Source of the DNA: Callipepla californica brunnescens
Taxonomy: Eukaryota > Chordata > Aves > Galliformes > Odontophoridae
Reading direction: 5' to 3'
DNA length: 64,000 nucleotides
Assembly: GCA_023055505.1 (NCBI GenBank)
Contig: JALIRH010000003.1
Location: 3,411,501 to 3,475,500, forward strand
Below are positions 49,701 to 61,877 of this stretch, piece by piece. The notes under the pieces are model-generated. The model was not told the origin of the DNA. It did not search any database and saw only the letters and a program-made list of their open reading frames with translations. Positions within the stretch are counted from its first letter, which is position 1, and the number at the start of each line of letters is the position of its first letter. A program made the position numbers and the translations under genes.

Positions 49701-51840
49701 AAGGAATGAGCTTCCAAACATGTAGTGCTTAATTATTTAAAACCTATAATGGAATTTCAACCCTCACGCATCCCTCAGATCTCTCGTTGTGCTTGGACAA
49801 GTGCCTGAGGTTAACTGGCATGTCCCCACCTCCCAGTCCTCTTCCTTCCTATGTCACTGGGTGATAGATGTGCAGGGTAGATGTGAAGAGCAGTCATTAC
49901 TGTCAGTCATGCCTACTAGCAAATATGCAGTGCTTAACTCTGTCTTCCTTTCCCCCATTACTATATTGCATCCTGCAGCGAGCATTTCCTATAACAAAAG
50001 AGCCTTCCTAAAGCCTGCGCTTGAGCAAAGCCCCTTGTGATTGCTGATCCCAGAGTGAAAAAGGATCCCCGACGTAATGTAGTCCTTTGTTCATGTGATG
50101 GCTGTGGCTTGAGAACCACTGTACGTGACTGTAGTAGATGCTGGTAAGCACATGTAGGAAAACCTGATACCCACTTCAGAAGTCTCATGCTCTACATAGG
50201 CAAGCTAGATAAGGGGAAGCTTTCTTCCCATATTAAGAGGAGGATGAATGATACAGAGTGAAAATAAGGAATACACAATCCTCTTAACTTGAAGAACTTC
50301 CTTGACCCCAGCCTCCCTTCTCTAACTGATGGAGAGAGTCTGCTGGGAACAATTCAGAGCATCCTAGTCAGGTTGCTGCCAGGATCTATTCCCACAGAGT
50401 TGCCTACAGTCTGCCCTGGAGCTGGAAGCAGCAAATGCCTAAAAATGGGTTGTCTGCATTATTTCACTCTATCCTTCCTCTTGTCCAAAGTTAATTGAAG
50501 ATTTTGTGTTTGTTGGGAGTGACTTGACACCAACTGGTAAGCCCTGGCTCAGCCCCTGACTACTTACCCTCCTTTTACTGTAGCAGTACCGCAGAGATGG
50601 AGGAGCATTCAACCCAGAGTGGTTGTTAAAATAAACGTGAAGAAAACCCATTCAAAGAAAGCAAACATTTTATTTGCATTGAACACACACAGTGAGGAAG
50701 CTGTATATGCAGTGGCCACTGGTCTCCGTTTGGCAGCCAGGTTTTGGCCAGTTTGATGAGCAGCATTTCCAGTGCCGTGCTGTCCCAGGAAGCCTCAGCT
50801 GCTGTCCAGGAGTTGTGTGAAAACACCAGCAGAAGGAAGAGTGCTGCAGAAAGTTAGATGGACTCAATCCTTCTTGAGGAGGAGTCTAAAGGGCATAGCA
50901 CTTTTGAGAACCTTGTACGCAGTACATTTGTAGGTTGAGGGTTTAAATACATTGACTTCTTCTGTGCTATGCAACGAGAGAATCTCCGCATGATCTCGTG
51001 AGTGTGAAGGTGTTTTCCATGATGTGTTTATGGGATGAAATCTTGGCAGTCACAGCTTACATTGTATGCAGAGTTAAGGAGTGTGTGCATTCTACAGTAA
51101 CACAGCACATTCCTAGCGGGGTCCCTGTAATTGTGCTCTTTAGCGGGTAGTGTGTCTGATGCCTTGTGCTGCAGTGTACCCTCCTTGGTGAGAAACAAAT
51201 ACTTTGTGCTAAATTCAGCTCTCAGTTACATGGTTCAAACTGAAAAAACAACACTGGCTTCAGTGGAGTTATCCCAGATTCATCCCGGGTTGCTAAGAAT
51301 AGATGTGATTTATGTAATAGCCGGGTGTCAGGTATGCTCCACTAAACAGAGGGATAAACAAAGCGTATTCTCTTTTCATTTGAGTAGAAGAGACCTAGTG
51401 GGACTTTTTTTTTTTAACACATTACCCTACTTAGAAATAAGTAGGTACAAATGACCAAGGAAGAAGGGGCATTTGCCAGTGCTCAAACAGCAGCAGATGC
51501 TTCAGGCCTTGCAACAGCATGGCAGGAGGCAGCTCCGTCAGCCTGGGCCAGCAGCAAGCTGGGAGTGCCCCTCGCATGAGGCCCAATTTCATGGCAGGAA
51601 TGTTCTAGGTAAAACAGAGGGGGCATTAGCAGAACACAGAGAAGTTTTCAAGCACATTAGTTCTCTGTATGTTTGGCTCTGGGCTGCAGTTTTAGAGTTT
51701 CATCTCTCCTTGATTATTATTTTTAGGACTAAAATCCTGGAAAACAGCGATTTAAGATAGCTAATGGCCATGGTAAATCCCTTCTACAAGCAACAGAATA
51801 GATGTGTTTGGGTTTTTTTCCTTTTCATTTCTTTTTTTTG

Positions 51841-51941
51841 TCCTCTCCTCTCCTCTCCTCTCCTCTCCTCTCCTCTCCTCTCCTCTCCTCTCCTCTCCTC
51901 TCCTCTCCTCTCCTCTCCGCTCCCCTCCGCTCCCCTCCCCT
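51841..51941. repeat. (TCCTC)n pentanucleotide array
   Basis: About 77 bases (51841-51917) are an uninterrupted TCCTC repeat, roughly 15 units, followed by about 24 bases of variant CCGCTCCCCTCCGCTCCCC copies. A T-rich tract precedes it. The plus strand, which is the RNA-like strand of SOBP, is all pyrimidine across the pure part. Because five is not divisible by three, the array is open in all three forward frames, which produces three overlapping spurious open frames (51764-52197). Confidence 0.97.
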
Positions 51942-52603
51942 TCACTACCTGCAGGACATGCAGACTGTTGCTTTCCCCACTTTTCTTTCCCCCAGCCCTT
52001 ATTTTTGTCTCACTTACTCCATGTGGAAATGCCCAGGAGTGAATCTAACAGTGGCTCAGAGGAATCCTCTCTCAGTCAGTAACTTTGTCCTGATAGCAGG
52101 GGGAAGGAGAACTGGGACTGCACCCTGGATTTCAACCAGGATCAGTACCTCAGAGCAGGAGGAATGGGAGGGACACAGAATGCATCCTCTGGGTTAGGCA
52201 GAGTAATTTCCTTTTCTTGACTTTGTCTTCTCCACCCCTCAGCTCTAGAGGAAATGGGAAAATGAGTTCTACTTTCCTGCTCAATCTGGAAGAGATGGGA
52301 TGTATCTTGGTCTTGCTCTGAAAGCAATGTGGCCAACTTTTCCTCATTCAAGGCAGATTTTGGATCTGGCCCAGGGTTGTTCTGATCAGATGTGGTTTCC
52401 AGAGAGAGGGCTGTTTTTTATACTGGGGCACACTGTGGTGCGTACCATTACCAGTGCAAAACCAGTAATTCTCAGAGTGTGAAATTACAAGCAGTCAAAT
52501 CTGGAACAGTTTTGACTTCCTTCAAAGCCCTGTAGACTGAAACCCAACAAAGCTCCTCAGAAAGTTTTGATCTTTTTTTTCACCCATTTTTACTAACACA
52601 CAC

Positions 52604-52638
52604 GTCAATCTTTCCCTAATCAAGTCAATCTTTCCCTA
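52604..52638. repeat. Two-copy 20-bp direct repeat
   Basis: The 15-mer GTCAATCTTTCCCTA occurs at 52604-52618 and again at 52624-52638, giving a 20-bp period. It is probably a small slippage duplication. Confidence 0.85.
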
Positions 52639-52925
52639 GCATTACTTTTCCAAGTATGCAGCTGATGTAGTCCCTCAAGGATTTTGTATGTTTGGGAAAG
52701 GTGGAGAAATGCGTGTATGAGATTGCCCCAGGTAGGAGCTAAGATCCAGCCAGCCCTACTGTAGCCCACTGTGACCGTAGCTATGTGCATTCTATAGCAC
52801 ATGGTACAAGGGCTCCTAGTCTAGAAATGTTATTGCCTGATACAGATTAACATGTGATAATAAAGTCTGAAGATCTCTGACCTAGATAGATAGGTGGAAA
52901 AAATGCATATATTTAGTCCATGTAT

Positions 52926-52960
52926 AAATATATATGTGCATATATATATATATATACATA
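52926..52960. repeat. Imperfect (TA)n microsatellite
   Basis: About 35 bases of alternating TA with interruptions (TATATGTGCATATATATA). It is non-coding low-complexity sequence within the SOBP intron. Confidence 0.88.
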
Positions 52961-55900
52961 GTCCAAAGCACCCAGAGATTTTATTCATAAGCCTCTTCCT
53001 TGTACAAGCATAAATCAGAAGAAACAACATGCAAATCTATGAGAGTTATTCCACTGTGAAATGCCATAGGTGAGAAGAGGAATTGGACTTAGAACTCTTC
53101 ATTACAGGTAAATAAAGATTTCTCGGGGCTGCAGATTGCATCTCTACTTGCTATTCTATGGGCTAATGATATTTCAAGTCTGGATTACAGTAATATTTTC
53201 TAGACCCAGTAGTATTACATTTAAGTCTGAGTGATTTAATGGGTGTTCACTGGTGATTTTGGTCCAGGTGAAGTGGTGCTGGCCTCCAGCAATGCCTTAG
53301 GCTAAAAGCATCATGTGTTAAGAAAAAACATTAACCTGCCCCTCAAACCTCCTCATTATTACATTTATAGTCCTGTCAACCGTCTTATGGGCCACTGGAA
53401 ACATAATGGATGGGAGTTTATTGTTATTTTTATATTCTCTTGAATATTAAAAAGAAAATATATTGGAGAAAAAATACATATAAGATATTACTAGATATAA
53501 ATTCTAGACAGATGAGCCACATGGGTTATTTTCCACCTCACGATGTTACTTTGCTATATGACCAGAATAAAGTTTTGTTCAGAAAAATAGGGTGAATGTG
53601 TTTACTCAGGTACTGAACAAGAAAATGAATTAATTAGAGAATATAATTCTTCACGTGGCTTCTTAAGTTATCTGCAGATGTGGGAGCATGAGGGTTAAGG
53701 TTTTGGTTATTTGGTTGTAAGGGAGTTATAAAGGGCTATAAGGGAGATGCTATTCGAGGTTAATAAAGTGCCCCTTCCCTTTTTTCCTTTTAAATTTTCC
53801 TGTGCTTAGCAGCATCTGTAATTCTCAAAACAATTTGAGGTAAGCGTTTACCACGTTAATGGCTCTCAGTTCCCCTCTCTTTTTGTGGTTGCTGGGGCTC
53901 CATGCAGGCAGTGCTGGAAAGCATGCAGACTGCTATTTGCTCATTTTCCACCAGATGACAGCTGGCCTTTGGAAGAAACCTTCTGCACTGGTGTTGGCTT
54001 TTGGTCCTGTCCTGTAGCTCTGGGCTCAGAGTGCTCCTCTGTCCCCCAAAATGACACTGGCGGTGGTTCTCAGTCCATGTGTCCCCACAGCTCAGGTGCC
54101 CCAGGGGTGGAGAAACTGCCCTGCTACCTCCTGTAGCTCAGCACCTGTGAATGGGAACTGTGTGAAACATTCTCCAAGGATGCCAAGATGAATGTCCTCA
54201 TGAGGAAAGAAGTGCATTTCCATTTTTTGAGGGAGGAGGGGGGAGACTTCCTAGTGCGACCTTCCCCTGATGCCCAAAGAGGGGTGGCAGGCATGGGACG
54301 CTGTAATGAAGTACTTACAGCCCCTCGAGTGTTTTTGCAGCTGCTAGCTTTGTTTTCTTTCTTTTGGTTTCCTGACTATTCGGAGCCTACAGTCCCTGTC
54401 ATCTTCTGAAGATGTTTGCAGTACTTGTCACTGCTGATGCTTTGCAGGGCTTGAGCAGCAGCAATCTGAAGAGGTACTTTAGTATCACCTTTAGGAGGAA
54501 GCAGAGCTCTCACTGTGGCACTAACAGCTTAAGGATGGCAAAAGGGAAAACCACCTGTCTGGAGAAAGACACATTACTGTGGTTCACCAAGACTCCCAGC
54601 TCCACCTACACAATTTAGTTGCTTCTGGCTACTCAGTTTTCTTGTTCTTCACTTCAGGGGAAGCTGAGGAATGCATATCATGGGAAGTAATGGCCGGGAA
54701 ATGAGTAGAGCTCAGGCTAACCAATGCCCACACAGCCTGAATGAAGCTGCTTGCTGCTGGTCGGCTGAACAGCCCAATCCCACTGCCACCCATGGAGTGA
54801 GGAGCACCACACTACAGTCACTCATCTGTACATTCCACACATCCCTGCCCTAAATCTTGCTTTTTCAGAAAGAGGCTATGCTTGTGTGCAGTCCTGTCTG
54901 ACCAGACTCAGTCTGGAAGAGAAACTGCCTCTTGGCCTTGTGGTGCTGGCAGAACAGCATGCCAATGCTGGGCTACTGCTTGAGATCTGCGGCAGCCATC
55001 TTCATCAGATGGCTTCAAGACACAATGGCCACATGGGACTTGGCAGCCTGAGCTGGGTTTTGCTCTGCCCCTCAATGTCTTGCACGATGTGCATCTGCTC
55101 CATGGCTGACTGACTTCCAATGGGATAAGGTTTCTCAGGACCTCTATTACCCCTGGAGTTCAAGTTCTCCAGGCGCTTTGGAAAATGAGCCTTGGTGAGA
55201 CAAACTATCTTGCTGAGAATGCCTACAGCCCTGCCTCTCCCACTCTCACCTTCCTTTCATCTTCTGCAGTGTATTAATTGTATTTAGGGCTTCTATTGCT
55301 GCTAAAGTGATGTCCTTAGCTAGCAGTGAAACAGCAGTCTGGAAGGAACACGAATAAAAACCCCACATCAGGGATTTTAAAGTTTAAATGCTATTATTGT
55401 CCCATTCTGTGTTGTTTCAGACAGGAAGGTTTCTGGGGAGAAGAACTTCCCTCCTGGCAGATCCCGCTTCCCACTACATTCATTTTCCTGTAGTTGCGCC
55501 CACCATACTGTGGGCTTCACCAGTGGTTTCAGATCCAGCGTTCTTACAGTGGTTTCAAAGCCTCAGACTGAAGTTGAAAACACAGAGCTCAGCTGTTTAT
55601 ACACCAAATCAAATATGTAGCCACTGTGATGAAACAAGAGCCAACCTGGATTTCCATCAGGCATTAGCATAACGTACATTCACTGCTTTCGGCCAGAAGC
55701 ACTAAAAAGCCCTCAAAACAAAGGAACATGAGTGCTTTGAAAAGTCTGTGTTTTAAATACCGCAGATGACAACTGGAATGATTCAAAAATGAAATCAATT
55801 TATCATTAGCCATTAATTACCAAATAGCTCTATTTTCCCCTTCTGCTTCATGTAGCTTAGACTCTTGCATAATTAGAGTGAAAAATGGAGGCAGTGGGTC

Positions 55901-57599
55901 TTGCATTTAAATGACACAAAGTTAGCGTTTGCTCCTCAGAAAACCATGGTCAAGGTTTTCAGGAGGAAAAGGAGACTGGGAGGGTTACATCATCAAAAGG
56001 AAAAGCAGGCAAGAAGGCAAGCTTTGTTCTCTTTTAAACAGGAAGATTGAAAGAAAAACTTCAGATTTGTCACAGAATGGTTTTAACTTGGAGGCAACTG
56101 CCGTGTTCTGTTTTGTGAAACTGTTTTTGCACAAAGCTACAAACATTGTAAAAATCTGTTTTCATTCACACCTAGCATCACTACGAGCTGTATTATAACC
56201 ACATTCAGAGTGTGTTAGAGCCTGCCTCGGGGTTCCTTCACAGCAGGTTTCAGCTGGAATGATTTTTTTTATTTTTAATAATAATCATTCCATTCAAGTG
56301 GAACAATCATTATGAAAAATTATGAGCCATCTTGGGCAGAAAAACCGTGCCACAATAAACACGCTGAATGTTGTGCAATAAGCACACTGAAAATGGTGAT
56401 CGAGCCTGGATGACTGCTCTGAACCACTATACTGGATTCTGCCTATTATATGAAATTTGGTAGTGAAAGAGCATTAATTCCTAGTGATGATGGCTAAGGC
56501 ATGGCCTTGGCTACAATTGTCTTGAAAGTAGATGCTGTGAAATGCCTGTGCCTCTTTGGACAGCCTGCATCCCTGCTGGGGATCCTGTATCAGATCCCCC
56601 TCCCCATGGCCAGCATGTGGCTATAGGCATGCTGACCTCTGCATCCCCTGCTCAGGCATCCAGCCCTCCTCAGGAGGGAGCCCTCCTGCATGAAGCAGGT
56701 CTGAGGTCAGCATTTTGGAGGAGAATTGGCTATGGGGATATAGGACATATCCATATGCTTTTTGGTGATGATGGGTTGTATGGCTTCTGGTGAGGCTGTG
56801 CCCACTGTGTCACTTGGCTGGAAAAAAAGCAAAACAACATTCAGACAATTGAAAAAAAAACCTTTAAGTTATGAATTTGAATTCCACTGAACTGATTGCT
56901 GTCCTGTTGAAGGAGTTTGTCTTCTCCTGTTGTCTCTGCATCCCACCTCCTCCTCACTCTGACCCTGCACATTTAAGAAGCACATGGCTCTGTTCTTCTG
57001 GAAGTGTCCACGTGCTTGGTTTCCTAAGTTGCTCAGCAGGGTGCTCAGCTTGTGCTTCTTAATATTCATCTTTCTGAGTCAGAGGGTGGTAAAGGGAACT
57101 CTGATGCCTTGGAGCCATCCTGATGTCAAACACACAGGTGTGTGTTTGAACACTAATTGCTGAGGTTGCCATCCTGGACTGGTGGGGCTTGGTGAGAGCC
57201 GTTCTATGGGCAAGCCCCTAGGAGGTGCACAGGGCGGGGATAAAGTGTCAAGATAGGCCCCCAGGTTGCTGCTGCTCTTTGACCCAAAGATTCTTCCTGC
57301 TTACAAGTGTTGATTTCATCAATGCCTGAGGTGGGGCTCTTGCCACCAAAATTCTCCAGGCCTAGTCATGCAACAGGCTGCAGAGATGAGGCTGTGTACA
57401 GGACTTATCATCACAGGGGAGATCTGCAAGGTGATTTGCTTAGATATTACTGTTACCTTTTGGGTGGACTGCTCTGAGGAGAAGCTTTGGTGGTAAAGAA
57501 ATGGAGGAAGGTTGGAAGGCAACAGGAAACCACATTGGCCAGCAAGCTGGGAGGGAGGGCTGGCAGGGTGGCTGGGAGTGGTTTTACACTCCCTTAGGA

Positions 57600-58045
57600 C
57601 CTATGCTGTGAAGAAACGCTGAGGGAGCTGGGCTTGTTCAGGCTGGAGAAGAGAAGGCTCCAGGGAGAACTCATTGTGGCATTCCAGTACTTGAGGGGAG
57701 CTTATTAACAAGTGGAAGACCAACTTTACATGAGCAGATAGTGATTGGACATGGAGAAACAGTTTTAAACTAAAAGAAGGGAGATTCAGGTTGAATATTA
57801 TGAGGAAATTCTGCACTCAAAGGGTGGTGAGGCACTGGCATAACTGCCCAGAGAAGCTGTGGGTGCCCCATCCCTGGAGACACTCAAGGCCAGGTTGGAG
57901 GGGGCCCTGGGCAGCTGAGCTGGGGGGTGGCAGCCCTGCCCATGGCACAGGGTTGGAACTGCACGGGCTTTAAGGCTTTCCCACCTGAGCCATTCTATGA
58001 TTCTGTGATTCTATGATTCTATGATTTTATGGTTCTTTGATATAT
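57600..58045 (+). mobile_element. CR1 LINE 3' end with octamer tail
   Basis: The piece begins in the end of ORF2 (CTGAGGGAGCTGGGCTTGTT, CAGGCTGGAGAAGAGAAGGC), passes through a GATTCAGGTTGAATATTATG block and the CAGAGAAGCTGTGGGTGCCC / CATCCCTGGAGACACTCAAG blocks, and ends in four to five ATTCTATG-type octamers (CTATGATTCTGTGATTCTAT). It belongs to a different CR1 subfamily from the 41185 copy, judged by the 3'-UTR wording. The octamer tail is the best preserved in the window. Confidence 0.95.
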
Positions 58046-60800
58046 TTCTTCACCCTTTAAAGATTGCTCAATGGCTAGTGCTTCAGGACAAGTAGATCTG
58101 ACTTTCTTTCCTTCTGATACACTGACTTTTTTCCCTGGTGTCTTGCTGGCAGTGCTTCATATCCCTGCCCTGCTGGAACTTGGTCAAGTCCACACTGCAG
58201 GCTATGCCTGAGACTGAGTGATCTGAGTACAGTGAAGCAAAGTTGAGCTGTGCGAGTACTGGTGTGACTCATTTGGGTGCTTGCTAGAAACCTCAGTATC
58301 TGTTTCAAGCTGCTTCATAGTAGCATCTAGATTGCTGCTGCATCTAGTCTTTGGCAGCCTTCAAAAACTTGAGCACCTGCTGAAAATATGTTTTAGCAAA
58401 CATATTTCTTAGTAAAATGGTGTCTGATACTCGATTATCATTCAGAGGTTGGTGGTGGATGGCGCTAATGGATGAACTTTGTGCCTGTGTTTGACAGCTG
58501 GTAAAAGCATTAATTACCCCATCCTCGAAGGGCCAGGCACAGCTCTCTGCAGGCTGTGGGACGTCCATGTTGTGCCTGCGGGGTCACCTCATGGCCAAAT
58601 CCAGGCTCTGTGTCAGACACCTCTATCAAAAGAAAGATACAAATGCCAACAGGAATGGCTTTTTTTCCTGTCTTTGTGTTAGAGGAATCCGAATGATACA
58701 CGATCCCTCAGCTCTGGCTCTCTTGGTGTTCTCGTATCGGGACCGAGTCATGTTTCTGCTGATGCGGTGTCTTCTGAGTAGTCCTGTGGTGTAGATTGCC
58801 GTGTGTTTCACAGGAAAGCGGATGAATGATATCAAGTCATTGAGCTCATAAGTAGCACACTGGCAACCCGCCACTAAAATATAAATACATTAAATGTACT
58901 AAAGGAAATGTTCATTCTGTTGTTTAGCATTGGACATGTCCCAGTTAGGTAAATTTAATCTTCTTGAGGGTTGTTGTGTTACAGCTGAATGAGATAGACC
59001 CTTATCTCATTACCGATCTTTCTGTCATTCAGGTTTTGTGCTCTGACATTCGTGGTGTGCAGTGCGCTTGCCCAGTGGCAATGCTGTGAGTATTCCCCAA
59101 AGGAGAAGGAGACACACAGGAGATCTGTTGGCACCTTGCAAGGCCAGACCCTTATCTCTGACACCTTCACGACCCCATGTCCCTTGTCAGTCACAGTGCT
59201 AAGGGTCCCACCTCTTTTTGAACAGAAATGTACTAAATGGTTGTTTTTATTTGTGTGAAAATATCTGAAACTCATAATTGCGTGTGTTTTTTCCTCCTTT
59301 TGTATCCCTTTATCCCTTTTGTTAACTTCTGCAGTCCTCCTGGAAATCTCTCATCCACATGCCTGTGTTAAGCACAGCCCCAAAGCCAGCTGAGTGTGAT
59401 AAAGAGGGGTCTTTCCGTAGTTTTCCTGGGTGCTGGGTCAGACCTGATAGCCGTGATCCCACAGCATGAACTCTCCTGGCTAACCCTGCTGCAGGGCACC
59501 ATTGCCAAACAGCACCGCACTCTCAGCCCCTCCACACCAGTGTAGATCCCCCTGCAATTGTACGGTGAACAGGAAAGTTAAGGCAGAAAAAGGAAGCAAA
59601 AGTAACAGGTGAATAGGGAGGTTCTGAGCTGCTCACAAAGACTGATGATGCTCTACATGGGATGCGAGTACTTAAAAAAATAAGACATTTGCTGTGTATT
59701 TTATAGATAAAATGTTATTGTATTGAACTGAAAGATATATGTTTCACCTATCACATCTGAACTAATCAGCGCAGGCTTTTAGAAGAAGTCTGTAATTATT
59801 CTGAGCATGTCATTAGTTAGATGTAAAATGAATGATATTGCTCCATTTTATTACCTCTAGTGATATAGCCATTTGTATCATAAATTCATTGACCTCATCT
59901 TAAATGATCAATCCTGTAAGACAGACTTGAGTCATTAATTCTTAAGTGACATTTTTTCTCCACCAGTAATTTCCTCCTCATCGTACAGACTGTTTTTCTG
60001 CATTTTAGTGTGCTATTCTAGGTGTCTTGTTACCTGCATATGACATGCCCATTTTATACTTGTATCTTAAATAAGACACGTAGAGTGACTGCTTATATAA
60101 ACAGATAGAAACACAATGAAACACATAGATGTAGCAGATAGACATCTCTCACTAATGTTAACATCAACACTTTGGGATGTTGTATAAAATCAAAGAGATA
60201 ATTGTGAGATATTTGCCCCGTCCAGGATGTTCAGAGGAACAGAATTATTGCTTTTAATTTTTGTGGCTTTAATTGATTTAATCTAGTGATAAAATATGCA
60301 GGATGGTCTGCGATCAGTGCATGAGGGAGGGAGGCAGACTTCAGAGTTTCTTCTACCTTGGTGAATTATTGAAAACAGGAGAAATAAGTAGAGAATTTCT
60401 AAGCAAGACTTCTAAATATTTTACCCAAGAAGAGAAAATATTTGTTTAGCTGTGAGTGACATAGGGGTCCACTTGAGATAAACAAATCAATGTGACAATA
60501 AAACATGGAAGTATTTCAGTGAACTGATCAACTGCTAGCTAATAAAATTCAATGATTAAGAAAAATGCCACAAGTGGTTTGGGTTTGGTTTTGATTTTGC
60601 TTTTGTTGTATTTCTCTTTTGGCCTGTTTAATTGAAGGTGCCGATGAAGGCTCCTCCTAGAGTGATAAGGGAGCTGTATCTTCCCTCATATTTCTCAGGT
60701 GCTTCTTTGGCACCAGGCATACAAGTTGAGAATTGGCTTGCTTCCTTTGTCCTGAGAGACAGGGAGGCCTTGCTTGCAGATCCCAGGATGTGATTAGAAT

Positions 60801-60893
60801 GACGTGGTGTAGTGGGTGACGGGCTGATGGTTGGGCTAGATGATCTAAGTGGTCCTTTCCAACCTTAGTGATTCTATGAATCTATTCTATGAC
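60801..60893 (+). mobile_element. CR1 LINE extreme 3' end
   Basis: A short truncated piece: GGTTGGGCTAGATGATCTAA, GTGGTCCTTTCCAACCTTAG, then TGATTCTATGAATCTATTCT. The 3' octamer tail is present but imperfect. The left boundary may extend a few tens of bases. Confidence 0.9.
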
Positions 60894-61719
60894 TACCGTA
60901 GAAAAGTAGCTACCCCTGGATCCTGCTCCATCCCATTCAGCAGCTGCCCCCAGGACCGGTCTCCAGTCCTCTCCCCTGCAAACGGGCTCTGCTTTGATAG
61001 GTGGTGGGCTAGGGTGGATTTCATCCTATCCCAGCCTGCCTGAAGGGCCCCTGACCTTTCTTCACCGCCCACATGGTAGGAGCATGCCCTGCAAAAGCTG
61101 CAGAGTGGTTGATGTCCTGATTCCATACGTGCAAAATAGTCAGCACTTTGTTACTACAGGAGTGCATCAAAAATGACTTTAAAGTAAATCCAGCAGTGTC
61201 ACTGAAGTGAACAGCACCTTAATAACTCACAGATTCCTCTTTTGTCTGCTTGGAGGGCTGTGGCAAGCCAAAAAAATTCAGGAGGTCAATTACAAGGTGT
61301 TTCCATCAGCTCATCCTGGGATAGAGTAGTGTTGATTTGCCGGGCGGGTGGCACAATCCATCCTGTGCCAAATACCTGGGATGGTTCAGTGCCCATGGAT
61401 GCATGTTTGCGGCAAGAGGTTGCAGAACCCCGGAGCTGGAGCTGAGGGAGAGCTGTCGCCTTGCAAAACCACGTAAAACCTCATTTGTAGCACATAAGAG
61501 GGACATTTTTCCTTGTGTGGGTCATCGTGGGGGGAGCATGCCCACAGTGATGCTGCAAGGGTACTGTGGGGCTGGGCACCCTGTGATTTATCTCCCGTAG
61601 TGCTGCATCCTTGTGCTCAACCTGGGTCCGGCATTGCCAGGCTTCAGCAGTGACTTCATAGCTGCTATTATTTAGTTTGATTTAAAACTTGGGATGAAAT
61701 CTTCCTGTTAGAGAAAGGG

Positions 61720-61735
61720 AGTGTGTGTGTGTGTG
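61720..61735. repeat. (GT)n microsatellite
   Basis: Eight GT units in a row. It lies about 90 bases upstream of a second dinucleotide patch at 61827. Confidence 0.8.
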
Positions 61736-61826
61736 AATGGGGTGTGGAGGCAGGGAAGGAACAGCAACTAGACCCGGTAACCCGAATATTGCAGAGCCAG
61801 AGTCAGTGGTCTGAAAGTGTATGAGG

Positions 61827-61877
61827 GGTGTGTGTGCACATGTGTATATATATAGATGTATATATATAAGATATATT
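61827..61877. repeat. Compound (GT)n / (TA)n microsatellite
   Basis: GTGTGTGTGCACATGTGTATATATATAG-type sequence grading from GT into TA repeats over about 50 bases, then AGATATATTAC. Non-coding. Confidence 0.85.

Noticed and set aside
51764..52197. Three overlapping plus-strand open frames of 92-131 codons with Ser-Pro-Leu repeats
   Set aside because: They are an artefact of the TCCTC array, which is open in all three frames.
53060..53112. Two AG|GT-type juxtapositions (ATAG|GTGAGA near 53069 and ACAG|GTAAAT near 53107) considered as recursive splice sites
   Set aside because: Neither has a strong pyrimidine tract, and neither matches the full YAG|GTAAGT form; in an intron of 32 kb such partial matches are expected.
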